The notes beneath the pieces are model-generated. The model worked only from the letters and a program-made list of their open reading frames with translations, was not told the origin of the DNA and did not search any database. Both the position numbers and the translations under genes were made by a program. 64,000 nucleotides of DNA. Source: Loripinus fragilis. Taxonomy: Eukaryota; Mollusca; Bivalvia; Lucinida; Lucinidae. The first letter of the stretch is position 1, and each line of letters begins with the position of its first letter. Location: positions 23,870,013-23,934,012 of the forward strand of contig OZ026519.1 in assembly GCA_964019695.1 (NCBI GenBank), written 5' to 3'. Shown in pieces: positions 30,960 to 41,999 of the stretch.

Positions 30960-31345
30960 AGAGAATACTAATATTGACCGAGGCGAAGACGTCTGATTGG
31001 ATAATGTCTAAATTTTGCGACAGTATATTCTGCGATATATTGCCGGAAATAGTTTGCACGTCATTAATTACATCACATTTGGTTGGATTATATCAGTTTT
31101 ATGCGGCTGACAAAGCTCCAATTTGATACTAAACTGCAAAAGTGCTTTAGAATGGGGATAACCATATTCAAATTTTTCATTTGGAGAGGTATAACCATAT
31201 TCAAATTTTTCATTTAGGGAGGTACGTTGTCAGACATACGTTCAGAAATCATGTTTTTATGGCTCCGCTTGCGTGTCGCCGTAAAACTAAATTACCTCCC
31301 CAAGTGAAAACTTTGATAACAGTTATCCCCTAAATTGAAACATTT
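30960..31345 (+). repeat. Dispersed repeat R2, forward copy 1
   Basis: It contains TCTGATTGGATAATGTCTAA, GTTTGCACGTCATTAATTAC and GAATGGGGATAACCATATTC in the same order as 31555-31945. An internal 45 bp stretch around AACCATATTCAAATTTTTCA is duplicated at 31160-31215. Confidence 0.7.
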
Positions 31346-31554
31346 AAAATAGACATGTATACTGCATCACAAAATTGAATAGCAATTATGAAAAAAGCTT
31401 CTTTACATTAGGAAACTTCATACTCCTGATCTGACTTGCCCTGCAGCCCAAGGCGCTGGTAAATATGAGCTGACAATTTTTCTACCCTTGAGCACTCCAC
31501 TGTGCACGCTTGAGACTCCGTACTGATTGAAATTGAAGGGCTCTATTTCACAAT

Positions 31555-31945
31555 CTAATGCATTTGCTGTTGTTACACGACATCTGATTTGATAATGTTA
31601 GAAATGTGTGACATACTCACGATATACTGTTGAAAAAAGTTTGACATCATTAATTACATCTCGATTTTGTTGGATGACATGCTGCCTGTAATGATCCAAT
31701 TTTAGACGAGACAAAGACTTAAACAGTAAACAAGTGCAGAATTGCATTAGAATGGGGATAACCATATAAAAAATGTTATTTTGCGGAGGTATATCATCGG
31801 ATATACGCTCAGAATTTTAGTTTTACAGTGATGCATGAGCTTCACTCTAAAACTCTAAAACTAAATTTTTGACTATATATCTGATTATATACTTTCCCAA
31901 ATGAAGATTTAAAATACTGTTATTCGCTAAATGAGCCTCAAATGT
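31555..31945 (+). repeat. Dispersed repeat R2, forward copy 2
   Basis: It has the same block order as the previous copy, including GACATCATTAATTACATCTC and GAATGGGGATAACCATATAA. It then carries an inverted pair AATTTTAGTTTTACAGTGAT..CTAAAACTAAATTTTTG. Confidence 0.7.
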
Positions 31946-32235
31946 TTAATGTTGTTTTAGTCTTAAGATATTTTAAACTTGTTGAATATGTAACGCATAC
32001 ACTGGTATACATATTTTTGTAAACTGTAACTCGATCTGTATACATGCATACCCAGTATGTACATTTTTATGTCCCTTTGTTTTGTAAATTGTTTTGTAAA
32101 AAGTAAAGATTTATTTGTTTGTTTTTTTCTTTTTTCTTCCAATGTACATTTTGTATGATGTGCTAAATGTCTGTACAGAGGTTATTTTATTTACGCGCAA
32201 GGAAATAGAATTATTTTTGCACTTGTGCACGGGAA

Positions 32236-32445
32236 TACAGTAAAACTTGTCTTAAGCGTCCACTCAAAAATAGACAAAACGATGGTCCTAAAGACAAAAT
32301 TAATGGTACCTTAATGAAGGTCGAAAGTATTGCAGAATGCTTTTGGAGCATTCTGCAATACTTTTGACCTGCATTAAGCAATAATCAGTCTTGAAAACCA
32401 ATTTTTGGTAATCTTTTCGAGTGGCTGCTTAAAACAGGTAATACA
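32236..32445. mobile_element. MITE family D, copy 1
   Basis: The left end is TACAGTAAAACTTGTCTTAA, with subterminal CACTCAAAAATAGACAAAAC and a central hairpin GAAAGTATTGCAGAATGCTT / GGAGCATTCTGCAATACTTT. Relatives lie at 34778, 38810 and 59219. Confidence 0.85.
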
Positions 32446-32537
32446 ATACTCTGCAGTCCCTTTCTGGGAATGGCAGTCAGGTGGGCAGATGGGGGGAGCA
32501 TAGAAATACTCTGCAGTCCTTTTATGGGAATGGCAGC

Positions 32538-32571
32538 GGGGGGAAGGAGGGGGTGGGGGGTAGGGAGGGGG
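32538..32571 (+). other. G-quadruplex-type run
   Basis: Five G tracts of 3 to 6 bases are separated by loops of 1 to 5 bases: six G, AAGGA, five G, T, six G, TA, three G, A, five G. It follows a local duplication of AATACTCTGCAGTCC (32445 and 32503). In an AT-rich neighbourhood this is a sharp compositional outlier. Confidence 0.75.
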
Positions 32572-32645
32572 CGGTGGCTCAAAGAAATGACTGGTGCTTC
32601 AGCTGAGTGAGGGAAAGATTTAACACACATCAAGTTAAACCATAC

Positions 32646-32802
32646 ATTAAGTGTTAAAAGTTGATTATTCCTTATCCCTCAACTCAAACATATGTTGTGG
32701 ATACTCAAACCATTTTGGTGAGACTGTTCATTTGAGTACCTACAATATTTGTTTGGGTTGAGCAATAAGGATGATAAGTATGGAATATACACTTAACCTT
32801 AT
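32646..32802. mobile_element. Palindromic MITE, distant relative of family A
   Basis: TAAGTGTTAAAAGTTGATTA and, in reverse, TAAGGTTAAGTGTATATTCC form the ends. The inner arms CTCAAACATATGTTGTGG and CCTACAATATTTGTTTGGG follow the family A plan, but the central hairpin (ACCATTTTGGTGAGACTG) differs. Confidence 0.6.
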
Positions 32803-32889
32803 TCTCATTTTACAAAGAAATTACAAGTTATAAGGTCATTTTTTGTTGATGGAGGTGTATTACCATTATAATGAATAGTGCTCAGGACA

Positions 32890-33068
32890 AGATAAGCAAA
32901 ACATTTAAGTGTAAAATTGTATTTTCTTACCCATCATTTTTAACAGTTGTTTTGGGTGCTCAAAAGAACCATCTCAGTGAGATGGTTCTTTTGAGTTCCC
33001 ACAACATATGTTTTGGTTGAGAAATTAGAAAAAATAATTTTTGATTACGCACTCCTATCTAAAGGCCT
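32890..33068. mobile_element. MITE family A, near-complete copy
   Basis: The centre CTCAAAAGAACCATCTCAGT and its complement are exact. The ends are GATAAGCAAAACATTTAAGT and GATTACGCACTCCTATCTAA. Confidence 0.85.
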
Positions 33069-33339
33069 GATGTTGAAATGAAACTCTACTGCATATGAGT
33101 GAAGCTCTGATTAAAATAAACTTGTTAGAAGTGACTGTTTCATTCACATCATGATTGATGAAACTTTTATTATATTAACACAAAGCACCTGCAAAAATTC
33201 CTTTGAAAATGCCGTCTGCACATATTTTTGTTAGCATTATTTGACTAATGCAGTCTGATCTGGTCCACATTGTTTGTTGAAAAGGCTTCTAAAACATTTC
33301 AGCAGACAACACAAGCAGATGATTAGTTGTGATTGGCAC

Positions 33340-33798
33340 TGATAATTAGGGATTGTCACATGGACATTTTGGTTATCGCCCGAAATATCAACCCGAGACC
33401 CCATTATCAGCCGAGTGCTTTAGCTGGAGGGCTGATAATGGTCGAGGGTTAATACTGAGGGCTATAACCAAAACCCTGTGTCAGAATCTGTTTATCACAC
33501 ATTCCAATTCACTATTTTAACGCGTTTGATGTACAAATATGTAAGTAAAACAAAGGATTGACGTAAATGTTGCATTACGACAAGCCACTTGTTTACATTC
33601 GACGTCATCTAATGAACAACCTCTCTCTGTTCAAAAAACATGACTCCCGGTTATCATCGTGGCAGGCTGATAACCAGTTGGTAGGAAAGTGTTTAGCGCA
33701 CATGCAGACTTTGGGTTATCGCGGCAAATCCCAAATATGTGATGATGCTTTTTATCCAATTTTCATACTCTTTGGAAAGATTATCAGCAGTGGTCCAT
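33340..33798. mobile_element. Inverted-repeat element M7 (ATTATCAGCC type)
   Basis: The ends GCACTGATAATTAGG and, in reverse, CCACTGCTGATAATCTTTCC pair imperfectly. An internal palindrome lies at 33375-33475: CCGAGACCCCATTATCAGCC / GGCTGATAATGGTCGAGGG. An open frame of 77 codons (33567-33800) covers the right half but has no recognisable domain. A family A element follows with no gap. Confidence 0.55.
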
Positions 33799-33985
33799 AG
33801 GGCCAGTTAAGCAAAACATTTAGCATAAAATTGTGATTATTTTCTTATTCATCAGTTTAGACATGTGTTTTGGGGTGCTCAAAAGAACCATCTCATTGAG
33901 ACAGTACTTTTGAATGCCCAAAACACATGTTTTGGTTGAGAAATAAGAAAAATAACTTTCAGTTACGCACTCTTACTTGAGGACT
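33799..33985. mobile_element. MITE family A, near-complete copy
   Basis: The ends are GGGCCAGTTAAGCAAAACAT and GTTACGCACTCTTACTTGAG. The central hairpin is AAAGAACCATCTCATTGAGA with a slightly diverged partner. Confidence 0.85.
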
Positions 33986-34348
33986 GTGGTCACTAGTAGG
34001 AACACAATTAAGAAACTATAATTGTTCATGACTCTTGGGGCACTTTTGATATGCAGTATTTTTTTCTGTGTTAGTAACCAGAAGTAACCAATTAATTTGT
34101 ACATAGTATTTTTAATCTGTTACTGTTAATATAATGTTGGCCTTGATTTGGGAAGAGTTTCAGTTGGCCTATACCATTATATAAGAAATAACAAAATCTA
34201 TTGATCTGTTCTTCGAGGCTATCTAATCTCAAACTTCTGTACCAGAATATGTTCTTTTTTGAAGAAAGGTAAAAATCAAGATCAAGTGGCTTTTGAAGCC
34301 GGCTGATCAGGATGCACCCTAAATATTTGTTCAATTAGGCTTAACATT

Positions 34349-34450
34349 GGTGAAAGTTTTCAAGATTTTCCTGAATTCAGGATTTTGAGGTAGCCTCTTA
34401 ATACTGAATTTAGGCGAATTTGAATGGCTTCTCATTTATTATCAGATAAT
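34349..34450. repeat. MITE family C, 5' fragment
   Basis: GGTGAAAGTTTTCAAGATTT then CTGAATTCAGGATTTTGAGG match the family C start; the sequence diverges after about 100 bp. Confidence 0.65.
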
Positions 34451-34777
34451 CTATACACGATTAACCCCTTTAAGCTGAATGGAATTTCCATTTCTTATCA
34501 ATTGGACCAGTCCCCATTTTCTTTTAAAGGGATGTTGCGTGGTATTTTCCATTTTTATTCGAATTTTTTATTAGAACATTTTGTAAGCAAACAGTGAATA
34601 TCCTGATCTGGATCTGTACTGTTTGCCTATATCCCACAAAAAAGACATTAGTCTTATATGGGTTATAAAGTTATGAAATTTGGAATTTGTCAGCTTTCAT
34701 ACATGTCTCAACCTTGATCAGGGTTTTCTTTACATGCCATTCATTCACTACCTTTTACTATACCCTAAAGAAAAAAT

Positions 34778-34985
34778 ACAGTAAATCCTGTCTTAAGCGG
34801 CAACTCAAAAATAGACAAAACAAATATCTTAATGACAAATAGTAGCTTAATGAAGGTCGAAAGTATTGCAGAGTGCTCCCCTAGGAGCATTCTGCAATAC
34901 TTTTGACCTGCATTAAGCAATAATTGGTCTTGAAATCAATTTTGGTCTTCTTTTTGAGTGGCTGCTTAAGACAGGCTTTACTTTA
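34778..34985. mobile_element. MITE family D, copy 2
   Basis: The ends are TACAGTAAATCCTGTCTTAA and GGCTGCTTAAGACAGGCTTT. The central hairpin GAAAGTATTGCAGAGTGCTC / GAGCATTCTGCAATACTTTT closes over CCCTAG. Confidence 0.85.
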
Positions 34986-35149
34986 GATGCTCTCTAATTT
35001 TAGGATAAATATGACAAGGAGTTAAGGGTACTCAATATTTTGTGTTGATACCATTATCATGGTGTTTCACTGGTAGGCTGATTGTGGCCCAGTACTGTAT
35101 GCTGGCTGGAATGCTACTACATTGTACATCTAGATTGTTTCATAGGTGA

Positions 35150-35372
35150 TTATTCCTGAATTCACGATTTTTAGGCTGACTTTCCATTGAAAGTCAGCCT
35201 CAAAATCCTGGATCAAGCTGATTCTAATAGCTTCTTTTATTTATTTACAATTCATCTAAAGATAATTGACCATTTAAACTTGAACTTGTAACTATTTGTA
35301 GGCATACTGCAAGTTTTAAGATTTGATTTTAAGAAGTTGAGGATTTTGGAAATTTTCAACTTTCACCCTTGT
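35150..35372. mobile_element. MITE family C, copy
   Basis: ATTCCTGAATTCACGATTTT, the perfect hairpin AGGCTGACTTTCCATTGAAA / GTCAGCCTCAAAAT and the end TTTTGGAAATTTTCAACTTT match 13107-13344. Confidence 0.8.
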
Positions 35373-35382
35373 GGTTTGCGCA

Positions 35383-35620
35383 ACCTGAGAAAACTTGACT
35401 TTGTTGTATGTAATTAACATAGGTGCAGACCAACCTGCCCATCAGTGCAGTCTTATCAGAGCCTTTGTTATCGCTTTCTGGTTAGCAAAGTGACTCCATT
35501 TGCTACACACAAAATTCTGATAATCTAGCTAGTCTCTGTAGCTGAGCAGACTGCTCTACGTCTCACTTTGTCCGAAAAACCAGACATGTTTTCTCGCACC
35601 GAGGCCCAAATATGAGAAGC
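35383..35620 (+). repeat. Dispersed repeat R7, copy 2
   Basis: It has the same block order as 15957-16178: GAAAACTTGACTTTGTTGTA, GCAGACCAACCTGCCCATCA and TCTCTGTAGCTGAGCAGACT. It lies between two family C elements. Confidence 0.7.
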
Positions 35621-35639
35621 CATTCTAATAATGGTGTGC

Positions 35640-35854
35640 ATGGGTGAAAGTTTTCAGGATTATTCCTGAATTCAGGATTTTGAGGCTGACTTTGCCTCAA
35701 AACGCTGAATTAAGGTGATTATATTAGCTTTTCAGACTATCTAAGGACAATTGACCATTTAATCCTGAAATTGTGGATATTTAGTGGGCATACTGCAAGT
35801 TTTAAGATTGAACTTTGGAAAGTTCAGGATGTTGGTAATTTTGAACTTTCACCT
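35640..35854. mobile_element. MITE family C, copy with shortened hairpin
   Basis: GGGTGAAAGTTTTCAGGATT and the far end TTTTGAACTTTCACC are good inverted ends. The central hairpin has lost one arm (AGGCTGACTTTGCCTCAAAA). Confidence 0.8.
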
Positions 35855-36161
35855 ATGGGTATATAGCCACTGATCAGCCAACTGATTTCCTTCCAGATCT
35901 CGTGCCTGATTATCATCATGTTTTATTGAATGATTGACTTGATTGAAGATATGATGGAATAAAGAGAGATAAAAACTTCCTCAACAGAGAGCTCTTGTAA
36001 TTTTTTTGCTCACCTAAGCTTATGTGCTCAAAGTGAGCTTATGTGATTGTTAGATGTCTATCATGCCGTCAACAATTCACTTCAAATAACATCTCCTAAG
36101 CCTCTGGCTGGATTCTGACTAAACATATCAGAAATGATCCTTATATGACCCTCTTTGTTTA

Positions 36162-36358
36162 GGGAGCACAGTGGGTGAGTGCTTGACTCGAGACCGAGGG
36201 GCAGAGGGTTGGAGCCTCACCGGCGTCACTATGTTGTGTCCTTGAGCTAGACACATTTATCCTTGTTTAGTACTGGTTCACCCCAGGAAGACCCACCCCC
36301 ACATAACTGAAAGATTGTTGATTGGGATGTCAAGAATCAAATCAAACAAACAAACCAA
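36162..36358 (+). repeat. tRNA-derived SINE (family S1), near-complete
   Basis: The head is GGGAGCACAGTGGGTGAGTG then GCTTGACTCGAGAC (A-box region). The B-box-like GGTTGGAGCC follows, then the body CTTGTTTAGTACTGGTTCAC and the tail GATTGGGATGTCAAGAATCA ending in AAAC repeats. It is the best S1 copy in the window. Confidence 0.8.
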
Positions 36359-36389
36359 ATCCTTTTTGTTAATTGTAAAAATTGTTCCA

Positions 36390-36495
36390 GACTGTTGCAT
36401 CCAAAGTTTGATATTCTAGCTAGTCTCTGTAGCTGGGCAGCCTGGTTTGTGTCTTACTTGGTCAGAAACAGGTTTTCTGGCAACGAAGCCCATAT
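36390..36495 (+). repeat. Dispersed repeat R7, 3' fragment
   Basis: TTCTAGCTAGTCTCTGTAGC then GTCTTACTTGGTCAGAAACA and GGTTTTCTGGCAACGAAGCC match the 3' part of 15957-16178. Confidence 0.65.
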
Positions 36496-37071
36496 ATTGT
36501 ATACCACCTGGAATTATGTCTTAGCCCTTAAAATGCCTGCAAAAATCATCTTAAAATGCTGTCTGCTGCATATTTTTTGCTAACATTATAGCGTAATGTA
36601 AGTTTAGGGACCAACAGTGTGGACCATGACCAGACAAAACTGAGCAAGAAATTTATCCTACTCATAACTGTTAAAATGCCAATAATTGTTGACATTTTAA
36701 CACTTATTAGCAAGATAAATACATATGAGAGTATTAAAGTAAGAAAATGTTTTACATTTCATGATTTAGTTTTTATGAGCAGTTGAAATTTCATGCTCAG
36801 TTGAGTTGAGCATGAAAAAAACTATAACATCTGGGCCTGTGCTCTTCTTGTCTGACTTGAATCAGCAACACTCGTCTTTACAGTGTAATGGGAAGGAGAA
36901 TCAAAAGATTTTGATGGCATTACATTTTCTTAATCCTTTGTATACTAATGAATCATTCCTTCTGGTTCGATACAAATAAACGGATAGTACATTGTACAAG
37001 TCTAGGGTGCCAGGATATATTTTTTTAAAAAAAGATTGTATTTTTTGGTATGAAGATCATTTTTATATTAT

Positions 37072-37137
37072 CAAACAGTGTAGATCCTGATGAAATGCAG
37101 CAATATGCGGCATATCATCTGGTTCTTCACTGTTTGT
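37072..37137. repeat. Hairpin MITE family H, copy 3
   Basis: CAAACAGTGTAGATCCTGAT and ATCTGGTTCTTCACTGTTTG are the arms; the centre GCAGCAATATGCGGC is partly paired. From 37138 to 37845 I see nothing I can support. Confidence 0.65.
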
Positions 37138-37845
37138 ACTCGTTTAGGGGTTTCCCGAATACAAAGGGTTAATGGGATCATAAAGAACAATTTGGTAATA
37201 AAATTGTCAGGCTATTTTCTTTACTCAAGCTGGTCCTGCTCATGTAGTTACAGTTTTGGATCAGTCTGGCCCCAGACCCTATCTTTTTCTTTTTTGTTTT
37301 TAAGGGACGCAAATCTTGAACAACTGATACATTTTACAGGTTTAAGTTTTTTGGCTGAAGCCAGCTTGGATTTAAAAAAAAAACAATAACGACAGGGACC
37401 AGTCTAGCAAATTATATGTTAGTTTTATGCTTCGCCATTCATGGAATATACATTTTTCACTTCACTCTTTGAAACAAAAAGAAGATATTCGAACTTTTGA
37501 ACGTTTTTATATACTGAACATCAAAAGTAACGCCCACAAGAACACAACTGGATTTCCATAGAACTTTTCACTCCCTGTATTTCTTGAAAATAATAGAAAC
37601 GGTTTCAAACGGGTAAAAGATCATTAACAAGCGGTTAATGTACAGATCTGGAAAGAAAATTTTCATTGTAATAAAGATGTTATTAGATTTCCAGATTTGC
37701 TTTTTGTTTAACTGCAATGGAGATACTTTTATAACAGTTCAACTTCAAAATGCTGGCATGTTTGTAAGAAGAGGACTAGAGAAATATTCAACGTTTTATT
37801 TTCATAACGACATACAAGAGTCGCGCTAGGAAAATGATAATAATA

Positions 37846-38078
37846 GCTGTGACATGTGATTTACAGCAATGTAGCATTTTGACATGAATAGACTCCGACG
37901 AGCCTGTGCAGCCCCCTTTTGAGCTTAGAAATTCCAAATGATGTTAGGCCAGTAGCTCAACAGTCAAAGAATATTCAAGCGACTAGCAAAGGTTCTGATC
38001 AGACTGCACGTATGTGCAAACAGATCTTAGCCTTTGCTAGCACACATACCACATTGTTGGAAATCTCATGTCGCGGCT
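37846..38078 (+). mobile_element. MITE family E, copy 1 (~233 bp, ~28 bp TIRs)
   Basis: The left end GCTGTGACATGTGATTTACA and, in reverse, the right end GCCGCGACATGAGATTTCCA pair and continue into CAATGTGG. The interior has TTCCAAATGATGTTAGGCCA and a GCGACTAGCAAAGG..CCTTTGCTAGC pair. Other copies lie at 43836 and 55614. Confidence 0.85.
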
Positions 38079-38639
38079 GAATTATGTTATACTGCAATAG
38101 GAAAGTCGACTCCTTCAACAACTATGAGTGTTTTATGATAAATTAAGATAACTTATTAATCAATGGTCATTTTGCAAGACTCCAAGTTTGAAATGTTGAC
38201 AGATGACGGTAATATTTATATTACTGCTATTAATGGATCAATGTGTAAAGTAGCTGAAAGAAGAAAAGCAAACTTAAACTTGTGGGCATTTATTTTGATG
38301 TTCAGTATATATAAGAGTGAAAAATGTATATTAAATGAGTGGCAGAGCTACGAGTGAAATATACATGTTTTCGTTCCACAAAATGAAATAACTTATCATA
38401 TTCATGACAAAAAAATGAATTTTCTTTTTATTATATAAAGTACAATTTTGAATCGCAGTAGATGTTTTGCACTTCGTCTTCCAAACACATGAGCAGATTG
38501 ATTTATTTCAGCAAAAGGAAAGGAGTATGACCAGAAAATTCCATAATCACAGACTGCAGTCCAACCCACAGAGCAGACAGTCACAACACAAAGTAAAGCA
38601 AGCCAGGTGCGTTCCTGGAGTATTTTATATAGAGTACGC

Positions 38640-39055
38640 ACTCTTGAATTGGTCTGGGTGTACCCCCCCCCCCCCTCCAGCATGGATCGAGGGTGAAGCC
38701 CTGCGGCAGAAAACCATTTAGGGCGTTTCAAAGGGCTTAAATGAACACTCAAGACACGCAACTAAACACTATCTAATAGTTGCATTTTTCTTTCAAAAAT
38801 CAAATTAAATACTGTAAAACCTGTTTTAAACGGTCACTCAAAAGAAGACCAAACATTGGTTTTCAAGACTGCTTAATGCAGGTCAAAAGTATTACAGAAT
38901 GCTCCCCTTTCCACCTTCATTAAGTTACCATTTTTATCATTAAGATCGTTTTTGTCAATTTTTGAGTGGCCGCTTAAGAGAGGGTTAGCTGTAACTGAAA
39001 ACCTTATACTTATACATGCTTATTTGCGTACACGTAGGTATGTCCCTGCAAGCAG
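38640..39055 (+). repeat. Dispersed repeat R6, copy split by a MITE
   Basis: The blocks before (AAGACACGCAAC, GTTGCATTTTTCTTTCAAAA) and after (TTGCGTACACGTAGGTATGT) match the uninterrupted copy at 15420-15680. The 38810-38996 insertion separates them. A 13-C run at about 38662-38675 lies near the start. Confidence 0.75.
38810..38996. mobile_element. MITE family D, copy 3, inserted in repeat R6
   Basis: It starts TACTGTAAAACCTGTTTTAA and ends CGCTTAAGAGAGGGTTAGCT then GTA, with TA at both borders. One arm of the central hairpin is lost. The host repeat resumes immediately on either side. Confidence 0.85.
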
Positions 39056-39179
39056 CTCTTCACAAAACACGGACCCAGCACAAAACTCCCACACACAAAG
39101 AGAGCAACAACAAACCGTTCTATGGCGCTAATTCTTCTGTTGTTTATTCATTGGCAACCGGGGACTTAAATATATTATA

Positions 39180-40840
39180 CCAGCCAAATCTTCACTCTAG
39201 ATTCAGTTAATGACATGTGGCTCAAATTCAAAACAGGCTTTGTAGAGGCTGCGGAAAGGTTTATCTCATCGAAAAAGGCCAAAACAAAATACTCTGTGCC
39301 ATGGATCGACATAACAATCAAACGGATTGATAAAAAAGACATTCGCTTTACCCTCGTGCTCGTAAATCCAATGACCCTGATGTCAAGATTCATTACAAGC
39401 GGTTCAGAGCACATGTAAAAATGTATTGAGAGATGCCTATTGGAATACATTTCCAATATATTCCTCGAAAGGGGCTAGTCCATTCTCCATGGGTCCTTAA
39501 CATTTGACCCAAAAGTGGTCACCAAGCTGGATGGACTGAATGCCAGAGTACTAAAAGAGTGTAGCAATGAGAACTCTCCGATACTGGCACTTATTTTCAA
39601 TTAGTCTTTAACTTGGAGCGATGTACCAAAGAACTGGCGACAAGCACATTTTTCTGTTGTCTTTAAAAAGATGAAACATACGATGCAGGTAACTACAGAC
39701 TGGTGTCGCGCACATGCAAAACCCTAGAACATATTCTATATAGTAAGTAGCATCAACGCTCACTTAGCCTTAGATAGCATACTTGCTGACAGCCAGCATG
39801 GTTTCCGAAGTCAGAGGTATCGCGAAAACCTTGTTCGTCCAGTTTGTGCACGACATCATCAGTAACCTGGATTGGGCTGTGAATCGTGGGCTAAAGCCTT
39901 TGACAAGGTTTAACACAGGAGGCTATTAAACAAATTAGATAACTATAGGATTAGAGGGTCTACCCACCGGTGGATTACTCGTAGCTCACTGGGCGCACTC
40001 AACAAGTAGTTTTTGATGGCGAAGCCACAGATCCAGTCCCAGTGCTATCCGGTGTGCCGCAGGGATCAGTCCTAGGTCCAGCCTTGTTCCTCATCTTCAT
40101 AAACGATCTGCGGATAACATCAGGTCTTCTGTTCGCAGACATAGGAATATGCATTCACTTCAGGACTGTTTGATCTTACAAGAAGACCTCACCAGCTTAG
40201 CACAGTAGGAAGCCGATTGGCAAATGAAATTTAATGTAGCCAAATGTCACTCTATGAGAGTGACTGCATCAGCCATATAAACAAATACTTTTTAACTATT
40301 CACTATACAACCAAGCTTTTGAAAATGTTCAGTTGGCATAATACCTAAATATAACCATAACTGGTGACGTGGACTGGGGTCAGCAACTAAGACACTTGGT
40401 TTCCTTCGCAGGAACTTGGCTTTTAGGAGTACTAAGGAAGTTGCATACAAAACTTTGGTTTGACCTAAACAAGAGTATGCAGCTCCGGTTTGGAGCTTTT
40501 ACTCGAAACTTCAAATTAATCAGATTGAGAAAGTTCAGAGGACAGCGACCTGCAGGAGATGGCAAAACACGAGTAGTGTCCGCGAAATGCTTGATGAGCT
40601 TGAACGACCTTCCCTTGAGGCCCGTAGGGATCAGTCCTCCCTGCTTCTCTTTCAAAAGATTAATTTTGGAGCAGTGTCTGTTTAAAAAAGACAAGTATAT
40701 GACCCCTGCTAACAGTTCGAAAATCAACATTATCACATAGTGCTTAATATTGTAGATACCAGGCATACTGTGATGCCCTGAAGAATTACTTTTCCCCTGA
40801 ACTTTTCCACTAATGGTTTCTTTTGTTGCCTTTTGTTGTT
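39180..40840 (+). pseudogene. Dead non-LTR retrotransposon (Jockey/CR1-type reverse transcriptase)
   Basis: Conceptual translation across shifting frames shows the order of a LINE reverse transcriptase: an N-terminal DMWLKFKTGF segment, a DGLNARVLKE-like region, NWRQAHFSVVFKK and NYRLVSRTCKTLEH (RT motifs near 39620-39730), then LSGVPQGSVLGPALFLIFIN at about 40047-40106. Next is a damaged FADD-region (LFAD at 40132) and a C-terminal EYAAPVW..IEKVQRTA..SLEARR stretch. Many stops and at least several frameshifts interrupt it, and the second Asp of the catalytic pair is not intact. The 123-codon frame at 40369-40740 is only a piece of this relic. The class is inferred from motif order. Confidence 0.8.
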
Positions 40841-40929
40841 TTTTCTCAAAATTTCAAAATTCACACTCTCTGGCATAACACTTGCACAAAACACGTACAC
40901 AACACGAGAACACAAAACATACGCTGACC

Positions 40930-41480
40930 ACCGCCAGAGTAAAGTAAAGATGCAAAGATCAGGAATCGATACAATCTAGTACCACATCTGACCCAGGATA
41001 CCAATGGGAAAGTGACTAAACTCACAGTTATACACCATAAACGAGAGCCAAGAGGTCAACCCTTTCCCAGCAGGTGACCACAAGGCACAAATAAACAGAC
41101 GCGCACACAGGCATAACAAACACAAGACAGGAAAAAAAACAACATAAAAGATGCACAAAAGAAGTACCGCCTTTGAACGGTAAACCAGTTTCATGGCGCC
41201 AACCTCACCCTTGATTCTGAGGTGGACCAGGACACATTTTGGGAAAGTGACAAAACACAACACACACGACAGCCAGGAGGTCAGCCCTTTCCCAGCAGGT
41301 GACCACAAGGCTACAAAGAACAGACACGACATTCCAACACACAGCAACATCAAAAAGAAGCATAACTAACAAAAACGATCCACAAAAGAAGCACCGCATT
41401 GGAACAGTCAGTAAAAATACCTTTACTGGAGGGCTTAAACCGGTTTAATGGCGCTAACCTCACCCTTAATTCAGATGTTG
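40930..41480 (-). repeat. Dispersed repeat R5, two tandem copies, reverse orientation
   Basis: Two units each contain GCCCTTTCCCAGCAGGTGAC-like (41060 and 41284), ACAAAAGAAG.ACCGC (41155 and 41383) and a GGTTTAATGGCGC.AACCTCACC end. The unit is about 230-280 bp. A third, solitary copy is at 13960-14245. The layout echoes repeat R8 further right, including the AGGCGGTGG-type block, so both could be flank variants of one retroelement. Confidence 0.75.
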
Positions 41481-41999
41481 ATCAAGACACATAGATATTT
41501 GGTTTGCATGAAAGACCCCTAACTTATCAATGCATCATCCTTCCAGAACATATAATCAGATATAAAAAGGAGATAAAGCAAAGATAAGGACTCAACAGTA
41601 AATAAAACATAATACCGGAGCAAAAGAAAACCAACAGGTAAACCACGGTGGGCCCGACAAACAGCCAAAGCATCAGGCCCCTACCATCTTATCAATAGAT
41701 AAGTCTTTGAGTCAGAACCGTCATAGAGTCTCTTCAAAGTCCGACCCACCGGAATGCAATTAAAAAAGAAAGCAAAGTTGCAAACCGTGATTGCGTTGAC
41801 CACCAAGCATGCAGTCTGTTGAAATACATTAATGTTATAGCCAATCTTTTTATAATGGGAAATTATTTTAATGAACTGCGCTGAAGTCCTTGGCGCAAGA
41901 GATATTTAAGTCCAACTTGGAATTTAGATATCAAATCATAGTATCGTCTATAAAGTTAAGAAAAGGTTTTGTGAAGTTTATGATACTGACTATCTGTGA
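41481..41999 (-). repeat. Flank sequence related to 43430-43830
   Basis: CCACGGTGGGCC, GCATCAGGCCCC, GTGCAATTAAA-like, CCGTGATTGCGTTGACCACC and GCATGCAGTCTGT blocks appear in the same order as in 43550-43720. It is non-coding. Confidence 0.6.

Noticed and set aside
40369..40740. 123-codon frame as an independent gene
   Set aside because: It is the C-terminal piece of the LINE relic at 39180-40840, continuous with its reverse-transcriptase motifs across frameshifts.
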